Assembly (NCBI RefSeq): GCF_027620315.1
Contig: NZ_JAPNNL010000019.1
Location: 1-63,200 of the forward strand
Reading direction: 5' to 3'
DNA length: 63,200 nucleotides
DNA from: Nonomuraea corallina
GTDB lineage: Bacteria > Actinomycetota > Actinomycetes > Streptosporangiales > Streptosporangiaceae
Below, in pieces: positions 34,758 through 42,512 of the stretch; the stretch's first letter is position 1, and every line of letters starts with the position of its first letter. A program made the translations under genes and the position numbers. The notes under the pieces were generated by a model. That model made no database searches. It was not told the DNA's origin and saw only the letters and a program-made list of their open reading frames with translations.

Positions 34758-35645
34758 GTGGACTGGATCGAGCGGGTCGCCGAGATCCGGCGCTGGACCA
34801 GAGGCGGCGAGCGCGCGCCGCACAAGCCGCTCCTCCTCCTGTACGCCCTGGGCCGGTTCCAGCGTCACGGCAACCGGCCGATCCCGTTCAGCGCCGCCGA
34901 GGCCGAGCTCAAGACCCTGCTCAAGGAGTACGGCCCGCCCCGCGACACCAGCCCCGGCTACCCGTTCCACCACCTGACCAGCGACGGTCTCTGGCTGGTC
35001 GAGACCCTGCACGGCCCGGGCAGCCCCGGCCCCGAGCTGGGCCGGTTGCGCGACAGCCAGGCCACCGGCCGCCTCCACCCCGACCTGGCCCGCGCCCTGT
35101 CGGAGGAACCCGGACTGCTGGGACGGATCGCCCGCTACCTCCTCGACGCCAACTTCGCCCCGTCCCTGCACACCGACCTCTGCATGCTGGCCGGCCTGGA
35201 CCTGGAGACGGCGGAGACCAGCGGCGAGGTCAGGAAGCCGCCGCCCGTCCGCCGCGGCCCGGCGTTCCGCGACCAGGTTCTGATGGCGTACGAGTACTGC
35301 TGCGCGTTCTGCTCGTACGACGGCTGGCTGGACGGCGCGGCGGTGGGCCTCGACGCGGCGCACGTCCGCTGGTGGGCCTTCGACGGCCCGGACGACCTGG
35401 CCAACGGGCTGTGCCTGTGCGCGATCCACCACAAGCTGTTCGACAAGGGCGTCCTCGGGCTGACCCAGGAACGGACCATCACCGTCTCGGCCAGGTTCGT
35501 GGGCCGGTCCCCGGCATCCCGCGACCTGGTCCTCTCCCTGGCCGGACGCCCGGCACGGGAGCCGCAACGAGGCATGGACGCGGTCGAGCCGGACCACATC
35601 GGCTGGCACGTCCGCCAGGTCTTCCGCACACCCGCCCGCAGTTGA
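34758..35645 (+). CDS. Phosphorothioate-dependent (SBD-HNH) restriction endonuclease
   Basis: 295 aa from GTG at 34758. The N-terminal sulfur-binding domain (about residues 1-160) shows RRWTRGGERAPHKPLLLLYA, GYPFHHLTSDGLW and DANFAPSLHTDLC, as in ScoMcrA/SprMcrA-type enzymes. The C-terminal HNH nuclease has CAFCSYDG, the first His in LDAAHVRWW, Asn in DLANGLCLCAIHHKLFD and the last His there, with Cys for zinc. Such type IV enzymes cleave DNA carrying Dnd phosphorothioate marks. No dnd genes are present here, consistent with its role against modified foreign DNA. Confidence 0.85.
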   Translation: MDWIERVAEIRRWTRGGERAPHKPLLLLYALGRFQRHGNRPIPFSAAEAELKTLLKEYGPPRDTSPGYPFHHLTSDGLWLVETLHGPGSPGPELGRLRDSQATGRLHPDLARALSEEPGLLGRIARYLLDANFAPSLHTDLCMLAGLDLETAETSGEVRKPPPVRRGPAFRDQVLMAYEYCCAFCSYDGWLDGAAVGLDAAHVRWWAFDGPDDLANGLCLCAIHHKLFDKGVLGLTQERTITVSARFVGRSPASRDLVLSLAGRPAREPQRGMDAVEPDHIGWHVRQVFRTPARS

Positions 35646-35720
35646 TCGTCCGAACGAACGGTCGGCTCGACCCGTCAAATCCGGAGATGAAGCGATTCGC
35701 TGTGGCAGGTGTGTGGCTGG
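35643..35720 (+). repeat. Truncated third copy of the duplicated segment
   Basis: TGATCG.CCGAACGAAC through ATGAAGCGATTCGCTGTGGC and GTGTGGCTGG match copies A and B across the region before and just after the membrane-protein start codon, then similarity stops. It begins inside the stop codon of the restriction endonuclease. The ATG at 35688 therefore opens only a short remnant. Confidence 0.8.
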
Positions 35721-36548
35721 ATCGGAAACGATCACCATGTTGCCGTATTGGCGTGTCTGCAGGCTGATTGGACGACCTGGCCATGTTCGACGTGGGGTCC
35801 GTTGATCGTCAGATGTGGCCGAGTTACCGCTTTGGATGAATGAATCGTGGCTCTACTGAGAGCCCGGGTCCTCCGGATTACGAAGCGCGTAGTTTGATAC
35901 TACATCTATGAAATAGGTTCAGAATGTCTGATTTCTAGTACGTATCATATAATTGAGACAGATCCGATATCTGGTCATGCGGCTGACCGGATTCCTGCTT
36001 CGCCTTCGGGCCCCCTCGCGGCTGCCTTCGTTTCTAATGCCGGATGAGATGTAGCGGCTTCCAGTGTGTCGTTTCGTCAGCCTAGGGCTGGCATGCTATG
36101 GGTGCACCCTGGTCGGCGCGTGTGTATACGCGCGAGGTTCTGGATCTGCGGAACGGGTGCGCTGCTCTGATTTTCCTTGAGGTCGAGACGTGGCAGTACT
36201 TGGAGCATGAGCGCCTTCCTCGATGATGAGTGTTGAGTGGTTCGCACCCGCTGTCGGGCCCCAGGTATCCGCTGGCACTTGAACCCCCTCGCGGCGCCAG
36301 GGGATCGATGTGCCGGTCTGCAGTTGAGGCACTGATGCCACCACTCGCCGTGCGGGGCGGACGCTGTGATCTAGGCAGGTCACGCTGTCCATAGGGAGTC
36401 GACTGGACGATGTCCGAGGACCTGCGTGTTGGTGTGCGGCTGTACGTTGGTGGACCGATATTCATCCAAAGGCTGGCGCCAAAAGGAGTGAAGGTAATGT
36501 TTTGAACCTTACGTGACAGGCTGCGGCCAGTTATATAGGCTCAAAGCC
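35721..36548. other. 828-nt gap without recognisable gene
   Basis: This stretch has clearly lower GC than its surroundings, with an A/T-rich patch at 35885-35965 (TTTGATACTACATCTATGAA and TACGTATCATATAATTGAG). Short open frames exist on both strands, but their composition is not coding-like and they have no ribosome binding sites. No tRNA, known ncRNA or terminal inverted repeat was recognised. It probably represents imported or decaying DNA between two accessory modules. Confidence 0.6.
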
Positions 36549-37007
36549 ATGCCGGAATCCGATTCGTCCTACGTGCGAAGCCGTGTTTGCCGTGAGGCTG
36601 AGAAGCCCTGGCTCTGCATAGCGGACGAAAAGGTGCTCACTCAGTTCTCCCGGAATGAGAACAAGTATCTGGATGAGCCGCGATATGATCGGGAGCGCGA
36701 ATTGTCCCTTTTGACTGGGAAGCTCATGGTCGAGCAAGCGGCTCGCTACGTACTTCGTTCCGTAATTGCTAGAGATATCGAGCGTGCCAGCGTAAGGTAC
36801 ACGACGGCGGGGGAGCTACGGAAGGTGGGGTTTGCCGTCCTGCATACCCCAGGTCGCATTTCCGCAGGTTGCGACGGCGATCTGAGCCACGTCTCAGTGA
36901 TCTGGCCGGCTGATGATCCCATCCAAAGACAGGACATCCCTTGGGATCCCGACGTGACGGAAAGCTTCATCCGATGCTTCAATGGGTATGGAGACGAGCG
37001 GAGGTAG
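36549..37007 (+). CDS. Hypothetical protein, lower-GC operon gene 1
   Basis: 152 aa from ATG at 36549; no clear ribosome binding site. It is soluble and mixed alpha/beta, with CIADEKVLTQFSRNENKYLD, MVEQAARYVLRSVIARDIER and a C-terminal VSVIWPADDPIQRQDIPWDP. Codon third positions are notably less G/C-biased than in neighbouring genes, a sign of recent transfer. Its stop overlaps the ribosome binding site of the next gene. No family recognised. Confidence 0.72.
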   Translation: MPESDSSYVRSRVCREAEKPWLCIADEKVLTQFSRNENKYLDEPRYDRERELSLLTGKLMVEQAARYVLRSVIARDIERASVRYTTAGELRKVGFAVLHTPGRISAGCDGDLSHVSVIWPADDPIQRQDIPWDPDVTESFIRCFNGYGDERR

Positions 37008-37012
37008 GGGCG

Positions 37013-37507
37013 GTGAACCTAGACTATCTGATCAAGAGGGGTCTTCCTCCTTGGCGCCCGCGACCCGAAGCATCCGATCTAGACGTGTGGCATGAGTACG
37101 AGATCCCGCTAACGGGCACGTTTCATCTCAACGGAGATCTCATCCTCTTTACGCAAGTAGCTGCTGCGACCGAAGAGCGAAGCGCGTGGGCGTACGTGTG
37201 CATCGACCCAGTTGATGCTGACTCCGTAGAGAACGCCGTTTTCGCCTCGCTGGATGAGATGGACGCGTTTGTTGAAGACAGGTTCGCCGGCCGAGAGGTA
37301 GTGATCGCCCTTGCGGACAGCGACGAGCTCATCGGCCTCTGGACGAGAGAGATCATCAACTCCGGTGGCCTGCCGCAGGCGCTTGAGAGTGCGCTGAATA
37401 CGGTGATCAAGAGCGTAAACAGTGTGGATGGGCAAGAGCGTCGCATCCGGGTGAAGCTGGCAGGGGTTGAGGCGGCGAAAGCAGAACTCGACGTGCTGTC
37501 GGCTTGA
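37013..37507 (+). CDS. Hypothetical protein, lower-GC operon gene 2
   Basis: 164 aa from GTG at 37013, preceded by GGAGG, which overlaps the stop of gene 1. It opens NLDYLIKRGLPPWRPRPEAS and contains DVWHEYEIPLTGTFHLNGDL, then VVIALADSDELIGLWTREI and a helical tail. No motif is recognised, although the pattern recalls uncharacterised small proteins of actinobacterial accessory regions. A solid terminator follows, so the pair is an independent two-gene unit. Confidence 0.75.
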   Translation: MNLDYLIKRGLPPWRPRPEASDLDVWHEYEIPLTGTFHLNGDLILFTQVAAATEERSAWAYVCIDPVDADSVENAVFASLDEMDAFVEDRFAGREVVIALADSDELIGLWTREIINSGGLPQALESALNTVIKSVNSVDGQERRIRVKLAGVEAAKAELDVLSA

Positions 37508-37523
37508 AAGAAGAGGACATAGG

Positions 37524-37551
37524 CGCCGCTCTCTCCCTGGAGAGGGCGGCG
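37524..37551 (+). terminator. Terminator of the two-gene operon
   Basis: CGCCGC, a T-G wobble and CTCTCC pair with GGAGAG and GCGGCG around CT, giving a 13-bp stem followed by ATTTCGT. It begins 17 nt after the operon's stop codon. Confidence 0.82.
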
Positions 37552-37561
37552 ATTTCGTGTG

Positions 37562-37896
37562 AGGCACAGCGTCAGACGGCGTCCACCTCCGGGGCGCCGA
37601 CCTCGACCAGGGCTTGTGGCAGACGGTGAGCGCGGAGGACGCGTACGCCTTCGTGTCGCTGCTCCAGGAACAGAACCACCTGGCGGTGATGCCGTGAGCC
37701 GTCCGCCCCTGGACCCTGAGTGCCTCGGCCTCCACGTGCCCACACATATCTCGCGTTCGAGCTCTGCACAGCCTTCGGCCTGTGGTTCGTCCGACGCCTC
37801 CCCGTCAAGGACCTCGGGGACATCGTGGACAGCACCTGGACGTCCCGCGCGGCCGAGAAACTGTGGCTGCAGATCGTGACCGGCCGCGCTCGGTGA
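37562..37896 (+). pseudogene. Remnants of two small overlapping genes
   Basis: First, a 3' end encodes DGVHLRGADLDQGLWQTVSA then AFVSLLQEQNHLAVMP with a stop at 37695-37697, lacking any start. Its stop overlaps GTG at 37694, which opens SRPPLDPECLGLHVPT. Near 37743 the frame shifts, and the second frame continues YLAFELCTAFGLWFVRRLPV, KDLGDIVDSTWTSRAAEKLW to a stop at 37896. Coding bias is strong in both pieces. The arrangement implies a formerly coupled pair, now truncated and frameshifted. Confidence 0.6.
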
Positions 37897-38087
37897 CGCA
37901 AACAGGCCGACGAACCCCCACAACCAGAAACCCCGGCGGTGGTTGCTGAAAGTTTGCCGCCCTGTACGTGGCAGCAGAGACAGCACGAGGGACGCTCAAG
38001 GACGAGGTCAAAAAGCAACTCAGCCCAGGAAGCCGTCCTGTCTTAACCGGCAGCCGCGAGGCCAAGGGCACAGGGGAAAGGTCGGGC
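37897..38087. other. Spacer before the SDR gene
   Basis: 191 nt upstream of the SDR start. It includes short open frames such as one encoding ARGTLKDEVKKQLSPGSRPV in frame with the SDR, but with no start supported by a ribosome binding site. No operator-like repeat was recognised. Confidence 0.4.
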
Positions 38088-38822
38088 ATGAAGATCGTCG
38101 TAGTAGGCGGGACCGGTCTGATCGGGTCGAAGCTCGTGGCCAATCTCCGCGACCAGGGCCACGAGACGGTGGCCGCGTCCCCGCGCACCGGCATCAACAC
38201 CCTCACTGGCGAAGGCCTGAGCGAAGCACTGGACGGCGCGTCCGTGGTGGTCGACGTGTCGAACTCGCCCTCCTTCGAGGAGTCCGCCGTACGGGAGTTC
38301 TTCGAGACCTCCACCCGCAACCTGCTCGCCGCCGAGGCGAAGGCCGGCGTCGGCCATCATGTCGCGCTGTCGATCGTGGGCACGGAGCGTCCGCCAGGCA
38401 ACCCGTACTTCCGGGCAAAAGCCGCCCAGGAGAAGCTGATCGAGGAGTCGTCGATTCCGTTCTCGCTCGTCCACGCCACCCAGTTCTTCGAGTTCGTCCC
38501 GAGCATCGCCGACGAGGCCACCGACGGCGGCAAAGTGCGGATGGCGCCTGTGCTCTTCCAGCCCATCGCGGGTGACGACGTCGCGCGGGCGGTCGGCCGG
38601 GTCTCGGTGGGGGAGCCGTTGAACGGCAGGGTCGAAACAGCCGGGCCCGAGCAGTTCCGGATGGACGAGTTCTTCCGGGAGGCGCTCGCCTCCTGGGATG
38701 ACCCGCGCGACGTGGTCACTGACCCACACGCGCGCTACTTCGGCTCCGAGCTGCGCGAGCGGTCGCTGGTGCCGGATGACGGCGCCGCCCTCGGCGAGAT
38801 CCGTTACCGGGACTGGAGGTAG
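38088..38822 (+). CDS. NAD(P)-binding atypical SDR
   Basis: 244 aa from ATG at 38088 with GGGGAAAGG upstream. Rossmann motif GGTGLIG at residues 7-13, DVSNSPSFEES, HHVALSIVGTERPPGN and NPYFRAKAAQEKLIE with the later ATQFFEFV loop are typical of NmrA/SDR_a5 proteins acting on small substrates or sensing NADP. The cupin gene follows 5 nt downstream, so the two are an operon. Confidence 0.9.
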   Translation: MKIVVVGGTGLIGSKLVANLRDQGHETVAASPRTGINTLTGEGLSEALDGASVVVDVSNSPSFEESAVREFFETSTRNLLAAEAKAGVGHHVALSIVGTERPPGNPYFRAKAAQEKLIEESSIPFSLVHATQFFEFVPSIADEATDGGKVRMAPVLFQPIAGDDVARAVGRVSVGEPLNGRVETAGPEQFRMDEFFREALASWDDPRDVVTDPHARYFGSELRERSLVPDDGAALGEIRYRDWR

Positions 38823-38827
38823 GTCCT

Positions 38828-39229
38828 ATGTCAGAGGCCGCCTGGCAGACGGCGCTCACCACATTGCAGGAGGTCGAGCCGCCCTTCATCCCGGAGGGGG
38901 CGCACGTGATGACCGTGCTCATCGAGTTCCCGCCCGGTGACCCCGGCACGCCGCCGCACCGGCACACCGGTCCGGCGTTCGGGTACGTCCTGGAAGGCGA
39001 GATGCTGTTCGAGCTGGAAGGCGAGCCGGAGCGGGTGGTACGGGCCGGTGAGGTGTTCTGGGAGCCGGGCGGCGATGTCATCCACTACCAGGACGGCAAC
39101 CACCGCGACGACATCCGGCTCCGCTTCACCGTCACCATGCTGTGTGAACCCGGCAAGCCGATGCTCACGCTGGTGGACGACGAAGAGCTCGCCCAGCGCC
39201 AGGACCGCCGCGCCCCACGCCCGTCCTGA
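38828..39229 (+). CDS. Cupin-domain protein
   Basis: 133 aa from ATG at 38828, after the SDR stop. The cupin motif 1 is seen as GTPPHRHTGPAFGYVLEGEM with E later in the strand, and motif 2 as VFWEPGGDVIHYQDGN. Two His plus Glu and a further His form a metal site. Small single-domain cupins can be dioxygenases, isomerases or binding proteins; the coupled SDR suggests a common small-molecule substrate. The 3' end abuts the convergent NTF2-like gene. Confidence 0.88.
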   Translation: MSEAAWQTALTTLQEVEPPFIPEGAHVMTVLIEFPPGDPGTPPHRHTGPAFGYVLEGEMLFELEGEPERVVRAGEVFWEPGGDVIHYQDGNHRDDIRLRFTVTMLCEPGKPMLTLVDDEELAQRQDRRAPRPS

Positions 39230-39231
39230 GT

Positions 39232-39597
39232 TCAGCGGGCCGGAGGCACGAATTCGGGCTGGTCGAGCACCCGCAGCCAGCTCCCGTCAGCCTGACGCCG
39301 GACCACCTGCGCGCGAGCACCGGAGCCGTCCTTCGGTGGCGTCGAGGTCAGGGCGAGGTCGCCGCTGATCAACGTGGGCAACGGCTCCTCCGGCTTGAAG
39401 CGGGGACGTCCGGCCAGCACCTTCGACCACAGTTCGCGGATCGCCTCCCGTCCCACCGTCTGGCTTCCCGGCGGGTATGCCAGCACCGCGTCCTCCTCGT
39501 ACAGCTCGGCGACCCCGGCCGCGTCGCCGGCGTTGGACCGCTCGACGAACAGGCGGGTGATGTCCTCAGGTCGCATGGCCTTCTCATATTCGCTCAT
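39232..39597 (-). CDS. SnoaL/NTF2-like protein
   Basis: 121 aa from ATG at 39597. The NTF2 cone fold is indicated by ITRLFVERSNAGDAAGVAEL, YEEDAVLAYPPG, GREAIRELWSKVLAGRP and a final VVRRQADGSWLRVLDQP. These proteins are ketosteroid-isomerase-like enzymes or stress proteins. It is divergent from the LysR gene (71 nt apart), so LysR probably controls it. Confidence 0.88.
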   Translation of the reverse strand: MSEYEKAMRPEDITRLFVERSNAGDAAGVAELYEEDAVLAYPPGSQTVGREAIRELWSKVLAGRPRFKPEEPLPTLISGDLALTSTPPKDGSGARAQVVRRQADGSWLRVLDQPEFVPPAR

Positions 39598-39668
39598 GCC
39601 TTCAGCATCCCCACCTCTCTTGCCAGAAGTCCAACAGCTGGTTCTCATCGAAACTAAAATCAGCAGTT

Positions 39669-40550
39669 ATGGAACTGCGGCAGCTGGAGTACTTCGTCGC
39701 CGTCGCCGAGGAGCGGAACTTCACCCGCGCCGCCGAGCGGGTCCACATCAGCCAGTCCGGCGTCAGCGCCCAGATCCGCCAGCTCGAACGCGAGCTCGGA
39801 GCCGACCTGTTCGACCGCCAGACCCGGACGGTCACCCTCACCGTCGCCGGCAAGGCCGCGCTCGAACACGCCCGCGCCGCGCTCGCCGCCGCCTCCGCCG
39901 TGAAGCAGGCGGTGGGCGAGGTGACCGGCCTGATCCGGGGGAGGCTCACGGTCGGCATGGTGATCGGCTGCACCGTCACGCCGCTGTTCGACGCCCTCGC
40001 CGCCTTCCACCGGGCGCATCCGGGAGTGGAGATCTCGCTGCTGGAGGGCAACTCCGACCGGCTCGCCGAGAACGTACGAACCGGGACGATCGACCTGGCC
40101 CTCATCGGGACGGGGACAGGCGAGCATGACGGGCTCCACACGATGACGATCATCAGTGAACGCCTCGTCGCGGCGGTGCCGCCCGGCCATCCCCTCGCGG
40201 ACCGGGAACGGGTCACCCTGGACGAGCTGACCGCGTACCCGACCGTCTGCATGCCGGAGGGCACCGGCCTGCGCGCCGTGTTCGACCGGGCCTGCGCCGC
40301 GAGAGACCGTCGGCCGGTGATCGCGTTCCAGGCCAGTGCCGGGGACGCCGTCGCCGACCTGGCCGCGCGGGGGCTCGGCGTCGGCATCCTCAGCGAGTCG
40401 ATGGCCGCGCACCACCGCGACCGGCTCGCCGCCCGCGTCATCGACGACGTCGAGGCTCCCGCCCGGCTCGCCCTCGTCTGGAAGAACACCCACAGCCCGG
40501 CCGTACGGGAGGCGCTGGCGCACAGCCGGAAGGCCTTCACGCCGGCATGA
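39669..40550 (+). CDS. LysR-family transcriptional regulator
   Basis: 293 aa from ATG at 39669. N-terminal winged HTH: MELRQLEYFVAVAEERNFTR and HISQSGVSAQIRQLERELGA. The effector domain starts near residue 90 with GRLTVGMVIGCT and continues with a periplasmic-binding-protein fold. The divergent SnoaL-like gene is the likely target, as LysR regulators usually control the divergent neighbour. Overlaps the convergent TetR gene by 14 nt at the 3' end. Confidence 0.93.
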   Translation: MELRQLEYFVAVAEERNFTRAAERVHISQSGVSAQIRQLERELGADLFDRQTRTVTLTVAGKAALEHARAALAAASAVKQAVGEVTGLIRGRLTVGMVIGCTVTPLFDALAAFHRAHPGVEISLLEGNSDRLAENVRTGTIDLALIGTGTGEHDGLHTMTIISERLVAAVPPGHPLADRERVTLDELTAYPTVCMPEGTGLRAVFDRACAARDRRPVIAFQASAGDAVADLAARGLGVGILSESMAAHHRDRLAARVIDDVEAPARLALVWKNTHSPAVREALAHSRKAFTPA

Positions 40551-41157
40551 CGCCGGGCCGGTCCAGGCCGGCGGCGAGTTCGGCGATCACCGCGTCGACC
40601 TGCCGGCCCAGCACCGCCGCGTCCGGCTCCCGTCCCGGCTCCATCCACTGGTTCACCACGATGCGCAGCGCCGCCAGCACGGCGGACGCGCAGACCGCCG
40701 GATACACCGAGTCCCCGGGCGGGCCGACCCGTTCGGCGATCGCTGAAGCCAGCGCCTTCTCCTGGGCGGCGAGCACGGCCAGCTGGTGCGGCACCAGCGA
40801 CGGTGTCCGCTGGATCAGCCGCACCACGGCGAGGTAGTCGCGGTTCGCGGCGTCGCTCTCGTTCAGGATCACCAGCACCGCCTCACGGAAGGCCCGCAGC
40901 ACGGACTCCGTACGGGGCCGCGCCCGGAACTCGGCGATGAGCGCCTCGGCGGCCGAGGACACGGTGGCCACCACCGCTTCTTCCTTGCTGGAGAAGTAGT
41001 TGAAGAAGGTGCGCAGCGCGATGTCGGCCTCGCCGGCGATCCGCTCGACGGTGATGTTCTCGACGCCGTCCCGGATGGACAGGCGTAGCGCGGCCTCCCG
41101 CAGGGCGGCGAGGGTGGCCTGCTTCTTCCGCTCGCGCCGTCCCAGAAGCGCCGTCAT
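40537..41157 (-). CDS. TetR-family transcriptional regulator
   Basis: 206 aa from ATG at 41157, which overlaps the P450 stop by 4 nt. HTH region: [40 protein letters not shown] and FSSKEEAV. The C-terminal domain is helical with [18 protein letters not shown]. Co-translation with the P450 remnant implies it once controlled that operon; the palindrome near 42487-42502 is a candidate operator. With the P450 broken upstream, its expression may now depend on another promoter. Confidence 0.92.
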   Translation of the reverse strand: MTALLGRRERKKQATLAALREAALRLSIRDGVENITVERIAGEADIALRTFFNYFSSKEEAVVATVSSAAEALIAEFRARPRTESVLRAFREAVLVILNESDAANRDYLAVVRLIQRTPSLVPHQLAVLAAQEKALASAIAERVGPPGDSVYPAVCASAVLAALRIVVNQWMEPGREPDAAVLGRQVDAVIAELAAGLDRPGVMPA

Positions 41158-42413
41158 GACCAGGTCACCGGCAGCGAGTGGACCCCGAAGATCAGCATCT
41201 CGTTCCGTACCGGGATCTTCTCGGCCGGGACGGCCAGGCGCAGGCCCGGCAGGCGGGTGATCAGCTCGCGCAGGCCGATCTGCATCTCCACGCGGGCGAG
41301 CTGCTGGCCCAGGCACTGGTGGACGCCGTGGCCGAAGGCGAGGTGGGAGGTGCGGGGGCGGCGCACGTCGAGCTGGTCGGGCTCGGGCCAGTGCTGGGCG
41401 TCGCGGTTGACCTCCGGGGTGGCGACGACGACTGTGGCGCCGGGCGGGAGGTCGACGCCGCCCAGCGTGACGGCCTCGGTCGTGACGCGGCTGACGCCGA
41501 GCTGGATGATGCTCAGGTAGCGGAGCAGCTCCTCGACCGCGTTGTCGATCAGCGCGGGGTCCTCGCGCAGCGCGGCGAGCTGGGTGGGGTTCTCCAGCAG
41601 CGCGAACATGCTCAGGCTCAGCTGGTTGGCGGTCGTCTCATGGCCCGCGCCGAGCAGGACGAGCGCGACGGAGGTGTGCTCCTGGAACTCGGCCCGGTCG
41701 GCGTAGTCGACGCCGAGCAGCTCGCAGATGACCAGCGACGGCAGCGGCAGCGCGAACGCCGGCACCAGGTCGGCCTCGTCGCCGGCCGCCTTCATCGCCT
41801 CGATGTGCTCGACGGCGATCTCGGTGACCCGCGACTCCAGCGCCTTCATCCGCCGCACGGTGAACTGACTCGTCAGCAGCCGTCGCAGGCGGGTGTGCTC
41901 GGGCGGGTCCATCAGATCTAGCGAGGGGACTGCCGGGTTCACCCGGCAGGGGAATCGCTTCCCTGTTATAGTTTCTTTGTTCGAAACGGGCAGGGCTTGT
42001 CCGTCGCCTACCCTCAGCAGGGGAAAGCGAGAAGCCGCTTCCTTGAGGAAGCGGAGGAGTCACGAAGACGAAGAACCCGTCCTCGCGGGTCGCCGTCGGC
42101 TCGGGGGTGGTGGACGCGTCCACCTCGTGCGGCTGCATCGAGGTGGCGTCGCGGTGGCGCATCTTGTCGGCGCTGAACCGCGGTCGGACAGTACGGTGCG
42201 CGCCTCCTCGAAGCCGGTCACCAGCCACGCCTGCGCGCCGTTGCGCAGCGGCAGCGGCTGCACGGCTCCCTGGCCGCGCCGCCCCCGCAGGCCCGGCGGC
42301 GGGTCGAACGGGCACTGCCCACGCTCCAGCAGGTCCGCGGGGATGATCTGGCGCATCGCCGTGGGGTTGGAACGAGGTGAGTCCGTCGTGGCCTGCGGGG
42401 TGTCGTCGCTCAT
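41154..42413 (-). pseudogene. Cytochrome P450, broken by an insertion, a frameshift and a deletion
   Basis: The N-terminal part starts MSDDTPQATTDSPRSNPTAM at 42413. A missing C near 42187 breaks the frame at TVLSD-RFSADKMR. A 151-bp element (41913-42063) then splits GFFVF from [12 protein letters not shown]; deleting it restores the frame. The remaining coding part keeps AGHETTANQ (I helix), EELLRYLSI and the heme loop [10 protein letters not shown] with Cys. About 50 residues between HTSV and LLGAGHETT that are normal in this family are absent. Three lesions make it nonfunctional. The overlapping TetR gene remains intact. Confidence 0.9.
41913..42063 (+). mobile_element. 151-bp IS200/IS605-type palindromic element (TnpB right-end-like)
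   Basis: The element has no transposase gene and no target duplication. Its left part carries the perfect hairpin CTGCCGGGT-TC-ACCCGGCAG (41929-41948). Its right end carries CCGCTTCCT(TG)AGGAAGCGG followed by AGGAGTCAC, the form seen at right ends of IS1341/TnpB elements, where the reRNA (omega RNA) scaffold lies. Exact removal restores the P450 frame, fixing both boundaries. It is therefore a non-autonomous derivative mobilised in trans by TnpA; orientation is plus. The hairpin pattern is seen; the family is from recalled elements. Confidence 0.72.
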
Positions 42414-42486
42414 CGGCACATCCTGTTCACGGGCGAGCCGGGGCCGCTCGTCGTGGAGGGGACCTTACGCCGACAAACATACACAA

Positions 42487-42502
42487 CGCGCATCAATGCG
42501 CG
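42487..42502. promoter_or_regulatory. Palindrome between P450 and LLM oxidoreductase
   Basis: CGCGCAT and ATGCGCG are perfect 7-bp arms around CA. It sits upstream of the P450-TetR operon, 74 nt from its start codon, just before the stop of the LLM gene at 42513. A TetR operator for autoregulation, or a terminator for the LLM gene, would both fit. Confidence 0.45.
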
Positions 42503-42512
42503 ACATGCATGA

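Noticed and set aside
36082-36465. Minus-strand frames of about 100-130 codons in the low-GC gap
   Set aside because: No ribosome binding site, composition not coding-like, and two frames overlap without either showing domain features.
41932-42315. Reading through the inserted element as an extended P450 N-terminus
   Set aside because: The frame stays open by chance but inserts about 50 non-P450 residues encoded by hairpin sequence.
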